Shown piece by piece: positions 52,478 to 61,416 of a stretch of 64,000 nucleotides of DNA. Position 1 is the stretch's first letter; each line of letters starts with the position of its first letter. Both the position numbers and the translations under genes were made by a program. A model generated the notes under the pieces. The model worked only from the letters and a program-made list of their open reading frames with translations. It ran no database searches and had not been told where the DNA came from. Source of the stretch: Neisseria perflava (GTDB lineage Bacteria; Pseudomonadota; Gammaproteobacteria; Burkholderiales; Neisseriaceae); assembly GCF_019334725.1 (NCBI RefSeq), contig NZ_CP079818.1, positions 1 through 64,000 on the forward strand, in the 5' to 3' direction.

Positions 52478-52541
52478 CTTTACCTTTTCTTACACTTTAC
52501 GGCATAATGGCAGCCACGCATTTCTAGAAGAAAGATAAACA

Positions 52542-53783
52542 ATGTCAACCAAAACCCCTTCCCTATTCGGCGGCGCGATGATTATCGCCGGTACGGTTAT
52601 CGGCGCAGGCATGCTTGCCAACCCGACCGCCACTTCCGGCGTATGGTTTACCGGCTCGCTGGCCGTGTTGCTGTACACCTGGTTTTCCATGCTCTCCAGC
52701 GGCCTGATGATTCTGGAAGTCAACACCCATTATCCGCACGGCGCGAGCTTCGACACCATGGTCAAAGACCTGCTCGGCCCGGTTTGGAACGTCATCAACG
52801 GCGTTGCCGTCGCTTTCGTTTTATATCTGCTCACCTACGCCTACATCTTCGTCGGCGGCGACCTGACCGCCAAAGGCATCGGCAGCGCGGTAGGCGGCGA
52901 AATCTCGCTCACCGTCGGCCAACTCGTCTTCTTCGGCATTCTCGCCTTTTGCGTTTGGGCATCCGCACGCTTGGTTGACCGCTTCACCAGCATCCTCATC
53001 GGCGGCATGGTATTGACCTTTATTTGGGCAACAGGCGGCCTGATTGCCGATGCCAAAATGCCTGTCCTGTTCGACACCCAAGCACCTGCCGGCACCAGCT
53101 ACTGGATTTATGTCGCCACCGCCCTGCCCGTCTGCCTTGCCTCATTCGGCTTCCACGGCAACGTTTCCAGCCTGCTCAAATACTTTAAAGGCGACGCGCC
53201 CAAAGTGGCCAAATCCCTGTGGTCGGGTACGCTGATTGCCTTGGTGATTTACGTCTTCTGGCAAATCGCCATCCAAGGCAACCTGCCGCGCAACGAGTTC
53301 GCACCGGTTATCGCCGCCGAAGGCCAAGTTTCCGTCCTGATCGAAACGCTGTCCAAGTTCGCCCAAACCGGCAATATGGACAAAGTGTTGACCCTGTTTT
53401 CCTACATGGCGATCGCAACGTCCTTCCTCGGCGTAACACTCGGCCTGTTCGACTACATCGCCGACATCTTCAAATGGAACGACAGCATTTCCGGCCGTAC
53501 CAAAACTGCCGCGCTGACCTTCCTGCCGCCTTTGATTTCCTGCCTGCTCTTCCCTACCGGCTTCGTTACCGCCATCGGCTACGTCGGCTTGGCCGCCACC
53601 ATCTGGACAGGCATCATCCCAGCCATGTTGCTCTACCGCTCGCGCCATAAATTCGGTGTCGGCAAAAACTACAAAGTTTACGGCGGATTCTGGCTGATGG
53701 TTTGGGTCTTCCTCTTCGGCATCATCAACATTGCCGCCCAAATATTGAGCCAAATGGAACTTGTTCCCGTATTTAAAGGTTAA
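52542..53783 (+). CDS. Aromatic amino acid permease (HAAAP family, Mtr/TyrP-like)
   Basis: A 413-residue permease with eleven predicted helices, importing tryptophan or tyrosine with protons. It starts LFGGAMIIAGTVIGAGMLAN, the unwound-helix motif of the family, then SSGLMILEVNTHYPHGASFD, LYLLTYAYIFVGGDLTAKGI, ALPVCLASFGFHGNVSSLLK and TSFLGVTLGLFDYIADIFKW. Whether tryptophan or tyrosine is preferred cannot be told. AAAGATAAAC precedes the ATG. Confidence 0.92.
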   Translation: MSTKTPSLFGGAMIIAGTVIGAGMLANPTATSGVWFTGSLAVLLYTWFSMLSSGLMILEVNTHYPHGASFDTMVKDLLGPVWNVINGVAVAFVLYLLTYAYIFVGGDLTAKGIGSAVGGEISLTVGQLVFFGILAFCVWASARLVDRFTSILIGGMVLTFIWATGGLIADAKMPVLFDTQAPAGTSYWIYVATALPVCLASFGFHGNVSSLLKYFKGDAPKVAKSLWSGTLIALVIYVFWQIAIQGNLPRNEFAPVIAAEGQVSVLIETLSKFAQTGNMDKVLTLFSYMAIATSFLGVTLGLFDYIADIFKWNDSISGRTKTAALTFLPPLISCLLFPTGFVTAIGYVGLAATIWTGIIPAMLLYRSRHKFGVGKNYKVYGGFWLMVWVFLFGIINIAAQILSQMELVPVFKG

Positions 53784-53791
53784 ATTCCCTT

Positions 53792-53827
53792 AAGGCCGTC
53801 TGAAACACCCTCTTTCAGACGGCCTAA
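53792..53827 (+). terminator. DUS-pair terminator after the aromatic permease
   Basis: Inverted DUS pair with a 6-base loop; no clear T-run. Confidence 0.6.
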
Positions 53828-53876
53828 TTCATTATTTTCCGCTACAATACCCCCTTTCCCCCAACGAACACCGTCC

Positions 53877-54329
53877 ATGTACGACAATATCCGTTTCCAT
53901 CTCGACGAAGACTATCCCGACCAGCTTCCGCCCGAAAACGCCGCCACCCATATCGGCATGTACTGGCAGTGGGCAGCGCAGGCAGGCCTCGTCAACCCCG
54001 TCTGGCAAACCGCCCCCGAAACCGCAGCCGACTTCGCCGCCATGACCTCGGGCAAAATCAGCGGACGGCACTTCCTGCTCAAACACATGGACGGCACATT
54101 GACGGCGGACGACTTTACCGAACTCGGCCAACGGTTTACCGAGTTCTACTACACCGACGAAGAAGACGGCTACGGCGCATTTATGGAAGACTACGTCCTC
54201 GCCCTCGACACGCCCTCGCTCGGCGGCTTCTACCACGTCAAAAACACCCCGGAAACCTTCGCCAAACTGACACCCGTTTTTCAGATGGCCTTTGAAAAAT
54301 GGAAAAGCAGTTTGAAAGCAGAAAAATAA
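53877..54329 (+). CDS. Conserved unknown protein (DUF7832-like)
   Basis: A 150-residue acidic soluble protein beginning MYDNIRFHLDEDYPDQLPPE, then NAATHIGMYWQWAAQAGLV and later ISGRHFLLKHMDGTLTADDF and FYYTDEEDGYGAFMEDYVLA. The pattern of a PPENAATHIGMYW opening is shared by a widespread family of unknown role. No membrane segment or signal. It overlaps nothing but is 11 bases upstream of gmhB, so it belongs to the gmhB-plsC-ygjP unit. Confidence 0.78.
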   Translation: MYDNIRFHLDEDYPDQLPPENAATHIGMYWQWAAQAGLVNPVWQTAPETAADFAAMTSGKISGRHFLLKHMDGTLTADDFTELGQRFTEFYYTDEEDGYGAFMEDYVLALDTPSLGGFYHVKNTPETFAKLTPVFQMAFEKWKSSLKAEK

Positions 54330-54340
54330 GAGTCTACACC

Positions 54341-54919
54341 ATGAAACTCATCATCCTCGACCGCGACGGCGTCATCAACCAAGACCGCGACGATTTCGTC
54401 AAATCCGTTGACGAATGGATTCCCATCGAAGGCAGCATGGATGCCATCGCCTTTTTAACGCAGGCAGGCTACACCATCGCCGTGGCCACCAACCAATCCG
54501 GTATCGGCCGCAAATACTTTACCGTGCAAGACCTGACCGAAATGCACGCGAAAATGCACCGCCTTGCCGTTCAAGCAGGCGGCACCATCGACGGCATTTG
54601 GTTTTGCCCGCACACCGCCGCCGACAACTGCGAATGCCGCAAACCCAAGCCCGGCATGATTATCGACATTATCGAACGCTTCAAGGCCAATGCCGCCGAA
54701 ACCTGGCTGGTCGGCGACAGCCTGCGCGACCTGCAAGCCATTGATGCCGCAGGCGGCAAGCCCGCACTCGTCCTGACCGGCAAAGGCAAAAAAACGCTGG
54801 CCAAACACGAGCAAGAACTGCCCGAACACACCCAAGTCTTCGACAACCTGCTCGCTTTCTCGCAATACATCATGCGTGAAAACACACAAATCGAAGAAGC
54901 CGCGCAAGCCATTCTATAA
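54341..54919 (+). CDS. gmhB: Heptose bisphosphate phosphatase
   Basis: GmhB removes the 7-phosphate of D-glycero-D-manno-heptose 1,7-bisphosphate on the way to ADP-heptose and the LOS inner core. The 192-residue HAD enzyme has the catalytic LIILDRDGVINQDRD (DxDGV), the threonine of VATNQSGIGRKYF, the zinc loop FCPHTAADNCECRKPKPGM (Cys-His-Cys-Cys) and VGDSLRDLQAIDAAG. The start ATG 54341 follows the upstream gene's stop by 11 bases. Its pathway partner rfaE2 lies at 48025. Confidence 0.96.
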   Translation: MKLIILDRDGVINQDRDDFVKSVDEWIPIEGSMDAIAFLTQAGYTIAVATNQSGIGRKYFTVQDLTEMHAKMHRLAVQAGGTIDGIWFCPHTAADNCECRKPKPGMIIDIIERFKANAAETWLVGDSLRDLQAIDAAGGKPALVLTGKGKKTLAKHEQELPEHTQVFDNLLAFSQYIMRENTQIEEAAQAIL

Positions 54920-54924
54920 ACGAC

Positions 54925-54967
54925 AAGGCCGTCTGAAACTGCCGACAACGGCGTTCAGACGGCCTTC
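54925..54967 (+). terminator. DUS inverted pair between gmhB and plsC
   Basis: Inverted DUS pair whose loop contains a second small stem GCCG-ACAA-CGGC; no T-run, so it probably sits inside an operon. Confidence 0.45.
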
Positions 54968-54989
54968 AAACGACAGACTTTTCCCCGAT

Positions 54990-55721
54990 ATGCTGATTAT
55001 CCGCAACCTGATTTACTGGTTCATCCTTTCCTCTAGCATTATTTTGCTGTTCCCCTTTATGCTGCTTGCCCTGCCCTTCCAAGGCGGTGCGCACAAAATG
55101 GCGCAAATTTGGGTGCGCATCCTCAACTGGTCGCTCAAGCACATCATCGGTTTGAACTACACCTTAAGCGGCGCGGAAAACATTCCCGACCACCCTGCCA
55201 TCATTTGCGCCAAACACCAAAGCGGCTGGGAAACCCTCGCCCTGCAAGAGATTTTTCCGCCGCAAGTGTATGTTGCCAAACGCGAACTCTTCAAAATCCC
55301 TTTCTTCGGCTGGGGCTTGAAGCTGGTTAAAACCATCGGCATCGACCGCAGCAACAGCCGCGAAGCCAACAAACAACTTTTAGAACAAGGCCTTGCGCGT
55401 AAAAACGAAGGCTATTGGATTACCATTTTCCCCGAAGGCACACGCCTGCCGCCCGGTGAAAAAGGCCGCTACAAGCTCGGCGGCGCGCGCATGGCAAAAA
55501 TGTTCGAGATGGACATCGTCCCCGTCGCGCTCAACAGCGGCGAATTTTGGCCGCGCAACTCCTTCCTCAAATACCCCGGCACAGTCAGCGTCATCATCGG
55601 CAAACCCATTGCCCACAACAACGGCAATGAAGCCAAACTCATGGCCCAATGCGAGCAATGGATCGAAAGCCAACAGCCCCTGATTACCGGACAAGGCCCG
55701 TTCGCGCCCCAAACCAAATAA
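54990..55721 (+). CDS. plsC: 1-acyl-sn-glycerol-3-phosphate acyltransferase
   Basis: PlsC acylates lysophosphatidic acid to phosphatidic acid. The 243-residue protein has a membrane helix (NLIYWFILSSSIILLFPFML) and the acyltransferase blocks CAKHQSGWETLALQEIFPP (HxxxxE in place of the usual HxxxxD), VAKRELFKIPFFGWGLKLVK, IDRSNSREANKQL, and IFPEGTRLPPGEKGRYKLGG. The Glu variant with SGWET is also seen in the neisserial NlaA type. The start was set at ATG 54990 after the DUS pair. Confidence 0.93.
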   Translation: MLIIRNLIYWFILSSSIILLFPFMLLALPFQGGAHKMAQIWVRILNWSLKHIIGLNYTLSGAENIPDHPAIICAKHQSGWETLALQEIFPPQVYVAKRELFKIPFFGWGLKLVKTIGIDRSNSREANKQLLEQGLARKNEGYWITIFPEGTRLPPGEKGRYKLGGARMAKMFEMDIVPVALNSGEFWPRNSFLKYPGTVSVIIGKPIAHNNGNEAKLMAQCEQWIESQQPLITGQGPFAPQTK

Positions 55722-55770
55722 ATCATTCCATCGGGTGGGCCGCTATACCCGCCCTTTTCACTCAAACACC

Positions 55771-56466
55771 ATGCCCCGCCTCCATACCCACACCCTTTCA
55801 GACGGCCTTACTATTCATATCCAGCTCAAACGCAGCGCCAAGAAAAACCTCATCTTGCGTCCCGTTTCCGCCGATACCGTCAGCATCAATATCCCTCCGT
55901 TTGTTACCCAGCGCACTTTTACCCAATGGCTGAACGACAACGAAGCCATCCTGCGCCGTACCCTAAACAAAACACCGACCCGACAAACACCCACCGACTC
56001 GCTTCCCGAATGGATTTGGTATCAAGGCGTTCAGACGGCCTTGTCCGTCCACGCAGCAAACCACATACAAATCAGGCCGTCTGAAATCCTGCTGCCCGAA
56101 AAAGAACCCTCCGCCCAACTGACCCACCTGCGCCGCTTTCTGCACGAACGTGCGCACGAATATCTGCTGCCACGCCTCGAAGGCCATATCCGAATCACCC
56201 GCCTGACCCCGAGTGCCATTTCCCTTTCCAACGCCAAAACCTTCTGGGGTGTTTGCCGCCACACCACCGGCATCCGCCTCAACTGGCGGCTCATCGGCGC
56301 GCCCGAATATGTCACCGACTACGTCTGCCTGCACGAACTCGCCCACCTACGCCATCCCAACCACAGCCCTGCGTTTTGGGCTCTGACTCACTCGCTCACG
56401 CCGCATGTCGACCAAGCTGAACAATGGCTGAAGGCGCACGGCAGCGAATTGTTCCACCTCGGCTAA
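55771..56466 (+). CDS. YgjP-family (DUF45) metallopeptidase-like protein
   Basis: A 231-residue protein with the zinc site HELAHLRHPNHSPAFW (HExxH plus distal His) preceded by YVTDYVCL. It is of the YgjP/SprT-like group, whose substrate is unknown. The N-terminal part is a small beta domain (LTIHIQLKRSAKKNLILRPV) and the middle carries RITRLTPSAISLSNAKTFWG. Three DUS-like sequences are embedded in the first 110 codons. The start was set at ATG 55771; a GTG further upstream is open but lacks a ribosome site. Confidence 0.87.
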   Translation: MPRLHTHTLSDGLTIHIQLKRSAKKNLILRPVSADTVSINIPPFVTQRTFTQWLNDNEAILRRTLNKTPTRQTPTDSLPEWIWYQGVQTALSVHAANHIQIRPSEILLPEKEPSAQLTHLRRFLHERAHEYLLPRLEGHIRITRLTPSAISLSNAKTFWGVCRHTTGIRLNWRLIGAPEYVTDYVCLHELAHLRHPNHSPAFWALTHSLTPHVDQAEQWLKAHGSELFHLG

Positions 56467-56638
56467 GTCTTTCCCAGCAGCATTTTTCTGCAAGCAAACA
56501 CCAGCCCAAAGCAAAGAACCAACGCCCTCCAAACAAATCATGTAGCCGCACGTAAAATCAAGTTTATCCGCTTGCCGCCCCTCATACCTGCCGATAAGAT
56601 GATGTCGTTCTCAAAACCCTTTTCAGAAAGGAAAACCG

Positions 56639-57016
56639 ATGACCAAAGCAAAATCGTTACTGGCCACCGGCATTTTGGCTCTTTTCTCCGCCACGGCATT
56701 CGCCTCCCCGCTGCCTTCCGAAATCTACCGTCCGGATGGCGCGCACACCATCAAAGCCGATCATCAAGGCGACGGCGAATTTGAATACGAAGCCGAACTT
56801 TCCGGCCAACGCAATTCCATTCCTTCCTTGGCCAAAAAAGTGATTGCCCACGCGCGCAGCAAAGGTTTCCATGTGGTTGAGTCTGAAATCAAACACGACG
56901 ATGCCGATCTGAAATTCAAACGCGGCAAACAAGAGCTGGACGTTTCCATCGAAGACAAAGGCCAAGGCCGTATCGAATACAAAGCCGATTTGGATTTGGA
57001 CTTGGACCAAAACTAA
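56639..57016 (+). CDS. Small periplasmic protein, unknown
   Basis: A 125-residue protein with a clear signal peptide (KSLLATGILALFSATAFA, cut before SPLPS). A compact, highly charged domain follows with alternating strands: YRPDGAHTIKADHQGDGEFE, YEAELSGQRNSIPSLAKKVI and KFKRGKQELDVSIEDKGQGR. No Cys and no lipobox, so it is probably soluble in the periplasm. Function unknown. AAAGGA precedes ATG 56639. It lies between the ygjP-like gene and Slam on the same strand. Confidence 0.8.
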   Translation: MTKAKSLLATGILALFSATAFASPLPSEIYRPDGAHTIKADHQGDGEFEYEAELSGQRNSIPSLAKKVIAHARSKGFHVVESEIKHDDADLKFKRGKQELDVSIEDKGQGRIEYKADLDLDLDQN

Positions 57017-57030
57017 ATCCGACTCGCAAA

Positions 57031-57073
57031 TAAAGGCCGTCTGAAATCCCATCGGGTTTCAGATGGCCTTTTG
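57031..57073 (+). terminator. Imperfect DUS-pair terminator
   Basis: The right arm reads TTTCAGATGGCC, one change from DUS; stem still pairs through G-T; TTTT follows. Confidence 0.65.
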
Positions 57074-57172
57074 TCGTCTTTATCAGATATAATGGCACTC
57101 GGTTTGTAAAATTTCTGACTCAAAACATTGTACAATCTGCCCACTTATACCGATAACATCCCAAACATTGCC

Positions 57173-58648
57173 ATGAAAAAACGTCTGCTCCTCCTCGCCA
57201 TCCTTCCCCTTTCCCTTCACGCCGCCGATGTGCCGCCTGATGTGAAACCCGAGCTTCAAGTCAACACAGCCGAACCCCAACAACCCGAAACGCACAACAT
57301 CACTGCCGAGCAGACAAACAGGCCGTCTGAAAAAATCATCAACGTCGATGCCGATACCCTGCTTGCCAACACCGAATTACTGGCACGCGCCATGTATTCC
57401 GCCGTCGTCGCCCACAACATCCCCGGCATCAAAGCCGTTTTGCCCATTTACGAACAATGGCCAGAACACGACCGCGCCATGGCACGCTATGCCAAAGGTT
57501 TGCTTGCCCAATCCGAAGGACGCGCCGCCGAAGCCATCGGCCATTACCGCCGCTTTATCGCCGAGCAACCCGATGCCTCCGCCGTCCGCTGGCAGCTTGC
57601 GACCGCCTTGTTTGAAGACAAACAAAACGAAGCCGCAGCCGACCAGTTCGACAAACTACAAACCGAATCCCTCCCGCCTGCCTTGCAAGAACGCATCGAA
57701 ACCTACCGCAAAGCCCTGCGCGAACGCGACTCATGGCAATTCAATGCCGGCTTGAACATCACGCGCGAACAAAACATCAACCAAGCCCCCGGCCAACGCC
57801 GTCTGGGCAACCACCTGAGCGATGAACAATGCCGCGCCGTGCGCCTAGCCTATCCCGACGACGACTGCTTCCGAGGCTGGACATTCCCCGAGCCCATCGA
57901 TGCCACCGCCGTCCACTACCAAATCGGCGCAGAAAAAAAATGGTCGCTGCCCCGCGGCTTCTATGCCACGGCAGGCGCAGACCATTACGGCAAAATCTAT
58001 CCCAAACACACCAACTACAACGACCTCACCACACGCTTTTCGGCAGGCATCGGCTATGCCGACCAGCGCAACGATATCGGCATGACCCCGTTCCATGAAC
58101 GCCGCTTCTACGGCAACGACCCCTACACCTACACCAACGGCGCACGCCTCCACTACAACCATTGGTGGCAACCCAAGCTGCAAACCCTCAGCGCATTTGA
58201 AGCAGGCCGTCTGAAAAACGGCCGCCGCGAGCATTCCAACAACACCAGCCAACTGCTCAGCAACTCCATCGTGTACTACCGCAACGCGCGCCAATACTGG
58301 GTAGCCGGTATCGACCTCTACCGCGAACGCAACCGCGACGACAAAAGCGACAGCTTCAACCGCTACGCCCTGCGCACCACATGGGGACAAGAATGGCCCA
58401 AAGGCCTCTCCACCGTCCTACGCCTCAGCGCCGCCCAACGCCATTACCAAGCCCCCAGCTTCTTCAGCAACGAACAAAACCGCCGCGACAAAGAAGCCTC
58501 CGCCTCCCTAAGCGTATGGCACCGCGCCCTCCATTTCAAAGGTATCACCCCGCGCCTGACCATTGCCCACAACAAAACATGGAGCAACGACAAGTTCTAC
58601 GAATACGGCAAAACCAAAATGTTTGTCGAATTGAGCAAAACGTTCTGA
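57173..58648 (+). CDS. Slam-type outer membrane protein (surface lipoprotein assembly modulator)
   Basis: Slam proteins move lipoproteins such as TbpB, fHbp or HpuA to the cell surface. The 491-residue product has a signal peptide (LLLLAILPLSLHA), an N-terminal TPR-like domain (HNIPGIKAVLPIYEQWPEHD; YAKGLLAQSEGRAAEAIGHY; YRRFIAEQPDASAVRWQLAT) and a C-terminal DUF560 barrel. The barrel begins WQFNAGLNITREQNINQAPG and ends MFVELSKTF with the terminal Phe expected for BAM insertion. No lipoprotein client is encoded next to it, so it is an orphan. The start was set at ATG 57173. Confidence 0.88.
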   Translation: MKKRLLLLAILPLSLHAADVPPDVKPELQVNTAEPQQPETHNITAEQTNRPSEKIINVDADTLLANTELLARAMYSAVVAHNIPGIKAVLPIYEQWPEHDRAMARYAKGLLAQSEGRAAEAIGHYRRFIAEQPDASAVRWQLATALFEDKQNEAAADQFDKLQTESLPPALQERIETYRKALRERDSWQFNAGLNITREQNINQAPGQRRLGNHLSDEQCRAVRLAYPDDDCFRGWTFPEPIDATAVHYQIGAEKKWSLPRGFYATAGADHYGKIYPKHTNYNDLTTRFSAGIGYADQRNDIGMTPFHERRFYGNDPYTYTNGARLHYNHWWQPKLQTLSAFEAGRLKNGRREHSNNTSQLLSNSIVYYRNARQYWVAGIDLYRERNRDDKSDSFNRYALRTTWGQEWPKGLSTVLRLSAAQRHYQAPSFFSNEQNRRDKEASASLSVWHRALHFKGITPRLTIAHNKTWSNDKFYEYGKTKMFVELSKTF

Positions 58649-58899
58649 CAAATAGAACTAATCTGGGGATCAAGCAAAAATATCGGTCCTGCATACTGAT
58701 TTACAAGGCAGATTCAAACTTTTACAGATACCGGATAAATAGGATTTTCAAGGCATAATTCCTCATTAAATTTATATTTATCAAATAGATAAATCCAAGC
58801 CAATATTACTTCACAGCGCAACGCACAACACTACATAACGTTACAAAAAATCAGGCCGTCTGAAACCCAACTTGGCGTTTCAGACGGCCTTAGTATTGG
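58649..58899. other. Gap after Slam
   Basis: No intact gene seen. Contains a DUS hairpin at 58853-58891 and an A/T-rich stretch (58700-58800). Confidence 0.5.
58853..58891 (+). terminator. DUS inverted pair
   Basis: AGGCCGTCTGAAACCCAAC / TTGGCGTTTCAGACGGCCT; moderate stem, no T-run. Confidence 0.5.
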
Positions 58900-59215
58900 T
58901 TATCGTATCCGTTTACCTCTTCAACACAACACCGCTGCCAACGCCGAAATCGCGGACGAAGAAACCATCAAAATCATGAACCCGCTCAACTACATCGGCA
59001 AACCGGGCGTAAACCTGCCGCAAAACTGGCGCATCCGCGCCGGCACCAATGACCGCGACACCTCACTGGCAGTCTCCGCCGTCTTAGCCGCCAAACTGCA
59101 AAACAACGGCCAAACCGTCGACTACGCCCTGCCTTGGGATATCGGCCACAGCGGCGATTATGACTTGGACGAACTGTTTGCCTGGATGAAACAAGTTAGC
59201 AATTCTGCAAAATAA
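58900..59215 (+). pseudogene. C-terminal remnant of a tannase-like alpha/beta hydrolase
   Basis: The frame reads NTAANAEIADEETIKIMNPL, NYIGKPGVNLPQNWRIRAGT, NDRDTSLAVSAVLAAKLQNN and ends WDIGHSGDYDLDELFAWMKQ with a TAA. This is the end of subtype B tannase-type hydrolases: the Asp in NDRDTS and the catalytic His in GHSGDYDLDELFAW. The rest of the enzyme (about 400-500 residues) is missing, and the frame runs into a DUS hairpin at its left, so the break probably happened there. An ATG at 58976 could allow a short product. Confidence 0.65.
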
Positions 59216-59507
59216 TTGTTCGCAATATAGATTGAGATGAGATTGGGTATCCTGTTTTAATTAAAGAAAGGCCGTCTGAACTTTTTCAGACGGCCTGTAT
59301 TTTGATAAAAACTCAAAGCCCTTTATTATATAAATGAAATTTTTAATAGCATTAAATTCTAATTTAAATAAATAAACTGATTTTAAATTCCATAAAATAA
59401 TTTAAATAAAGAAATTTTAGAATAAAATTGCTAAAACAAAAAATCAAGCCTTGTTTAATTCTGCTAAAACCTGTAACCTGTATCAAAAATAAACAAGAGA
59501 GTCCATC
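59216..59507. other. A/T-rich gap upstream of aroG
   Basis: 292 bases without a gene; a DUS hairpin lies at 59268-59297, and the region 59320-59450 is strongly A/T-rich and should hold the aroG promoter. Confidence 0.5.
59268..59297 (+). terminator. DUS-pair terminator after the hydrolase remnant
   Basis: AAGGCCGTCTGAAC-TTT-TTCAGACGGCCTG; T-run weak. Confidence 0.55.
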
Positions 59508-60551
59508 ATGTCCCAACACTACCCTACCGACGATATTAAGATCAAAGAAGTCAAAGAGTTACTCCCTCCAATCGCACATTTGTATGAGCTGCCTGTTACA
59601 CCTCAGGTTGCCAATTTGGTTTATAAAACACGTCATGAGATTGCGGATTTGGTTCACGGCCGTGACAACCGTTTGCTGGTCATCATCGGCCCATGCTCGA
59701 TTCACGATACTAAGGCGGCGGTAGAATATGCGCAAAAATTGCTGCCCTTGCGCAAAAAATATGAGAAAGAGCTGCTGATTGTAATGCGCGTGTATTTTGA
59801 AAAACCGCGTACAACCGTTGGCTGGAAAGGTCTGATTAACGATCCGCACTTGGACGGTACGTTTGACATCAACTACGGCCTGCGCCAAGCGCGTCAGTTG
59901 TTGCTTACTTTGAACGAAATGGGCATGCCTGCTTCGACTGAATTCTTGGACATGATTACGCCGCAATACTACGCCGACCTGATTTCTTGGGGCGCGATTG
60001 GGGCGCGTACGACTGAAAGCCAGGTACACCGCGAATTGGCCAGCGGCCTCTCCTGCCCTGTCGGTTTTAAAAACGGTACGGACGGCAATCTGAAAATCGC
60101 CATCGACGCCATCGGTGCCGCCAATCATCCGCACCACTTCCTGTCTGTAACCAAAGCCGGTCATTCCGCGATTGTCCACACCAGCGGCAATCCTGACTGC
60201 CATGCGATTTTGCGTGGCGGTAAAGAGCCTAATTACAGCGCGGAGCACGTTAAAGACGCGGTTGCGCAGCTTCAAAAAGCCGGCGTGAGCAGCAAACTGA
60301 TGGTGGACTGCAGCCATGCCAACAGCCGTAAAGACTTCCGCAAACAAATGGATGTAGCTCGCGATGTTGCGGCGCAGCTGAAAGCCGGTGAAGAAAACAT
60401 CATGGGCGTGATGGTGGAAAGCCACTTGGTTGAAGGCCGTCAAGACAAGCCTGAAGTTTACGGTCAAAGTATTACGGATGCCTGCATCGGTTGGGATACG
60501 ACTGAAGAATTGCTGGCCCTGCTTGCCGAAGCGAAAGGTTACCAAGCGTAA
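59508..60551 (+). CDS. aroG: 3-deoxy-7-phosphoheptulonate (DAHP) synthase
   Basis: The first enzyme of the shikimate pathway, joining phosphoenolpyruvate and erythrose 4-phosphate. The 347-residue type I enzyme has LLVIIGPCSIHDTKAAVEYA, MRVYFEKPRTTVGWKGLIND, PASTEFLDMITPQYYADLIS, GARTTESQVHRELASGLSCP, VGFKNGTDGNLKIAIDAI and MVDCSHANSRKDF. It is closest to the Phe-inhibited AroG form, but the inhibitor is not proven. AAGAGAG precedes ATG 59508. A perfect non-DUS terminator follows. Confidence 0.96.
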   Translation: MSQHYPTDDIKIKEVKELLPPIAHLYELPVTPQVANLVYKTRHEIADLVHGRDNRLLVIIGPCSIHDTKAAVEYAQKLLPLRKKYEKELLIVMRVYFEKPRTTVGWKGLINDPHLDGTFDINYGLRQARQLLLTLNEMGMPASTEFLDMITPQYYADLISWGAIGARTTESQVHRELASGLSCPVGFKNGTDGNLKIAIDAIGAANHPHHFLSVTKAGHSAIVHTSGNPDCHAILRGGKEPNYSAEHVKDAVAQLQKAGVSSKLMVDCSHANSRKDFRKQMDVARDVAAQLKAGEENIMGVMVESHLVEGRQDKPEVYGQSITDACIGWDTTEELLALLAEAKGYQA

Positions 60552-60564
60552 ATGCGAAACCATT

Positions 60565-60595
60565 AATAAAGACCGGATATGTTCCGGTCTTTATT
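60565..60595 (+). terminator. Rho-independent terminator after aroG
   Basis: AATAAAGACCGGA-TATG-TTCCGGTCTTTATT; stem of about 13 bp. Confidence 0.88.
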
Positions 60596-60655
60596 ATGCC
60601 TGTTATTTTGATTTCTTTGCTAAAGTTTATAATAAAAACAGTATGTTAAAAAATC

Positions 60656-60695
60656 AGGCCGTCTGAAACAATTAAAAGACAGTTTCAGACGGCCT
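60656..60695 (-). terminator. DUS inverted pair after the 60.7 kb oxidoreductase gene
   Basis: Inverted DUS pair with stem extension AAAC / GTTT-like; on the minus strand followed by TTTTTT. Confidence 0.7.
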
Positions 60696-60706
60696 ACTCA
60701 ATCCGT

Positions 60707-61324
60707 TTATGCCGCACCAACGCTATACGTTTCGTCCTTGCTGTCCGCTTGGCCGACAATGGCAGCAACGGCAGCGGCCAAGCCGTTGCGCGTCATGTAT
60801 TTTTGCGGAATTTCTTGGGCATTTTGTGTCAAGGTATAGGCATTATCTTCGCCATCGGCAAGGCCGCAGGGGCGCAAGATAGTCCAATTCAAACCGCTTT
60901 GTTTGAGATAGATTTCGGCTTCCGTTTTGGCACGGACGGCTTCGCCGAGTGCCTGTTTGAACGGCTCGCTCATCATGTCCCATTGTTCACCGCAGCCCAT
61001 GCTGGTAATCAGTACAAAGCGGGCTTGCGGATTAGCGGCTTTCGTAGCGGCAATGATGTTGATATTGCCCAGCGCATCGCTGCGGATACCCTCTTCGTTT
61101 TTGCCTCCGACAAAACTGATCACGGTATCGGGACGGTATTGTGCCAACGCTTTATCGAGTGCGTCGGCATCAAGCGCATCGGCGACGACGGTTTGAATAT
61201 TGTGTTCGGCAAAAAAGCTGTCTTCAGACGGCCTTCTCAATACGGCGACGGTATCGGCTGAGTCAGTCAATGTGCGGATATAGGCGCGGCCGGACGGGCC
61301 GTTGGCTCCGAAGATGAGTTGCAT
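60707..61324 (-). CDS. NAD(P)H-binding oxidoreductase (atypical SDR)
   Basis: A 205-residue Rossmann protein. The opening MQLIFGANGPSGRAYIRTLT has the GxxGxxG-type loop, then VAVLRRPSEDSF, VVADALDADALDKALAQYRP, ARFVLITSMGCGEQW and the family signature LNWTILRPCGLADGEDNAY. It is of the same broad group as the protein at 5352. The substrate is unknown; flavin or quinone reduction is typical. It lies downstream of the hutW-hutX gene on the same strand with a 92-base gap, so co-regulation with heme use is possible. Confidence 0.87.
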   Translation of the reverse strand: MQLIFGANGPSGRAYIRTLTDSADTVAVLRRPSEDSFFAEHNIQTVVADALDADALDKALAQYRPDTVISFVGGKNEEGIRSDALGNINIIAATKAANPQARFVLITSMGCGEQWDMMSEPFKQALGEAVRAKTEAEIYLKQSGLNWTILRPCGLADGEDNAYTLTQNAQEIPQKYMTRNGLAAAVAAIVGQADSKDETYSVGAA

Positions 61325-61416
61325 GTTTGAGATTCCTTTGTATGGTAGATGTTTGTTGTTAGAAAATCCGCTCCTCTATGCAACAAGGAACGGATTTTCA
61401 GACCGTCTGAAACCGT

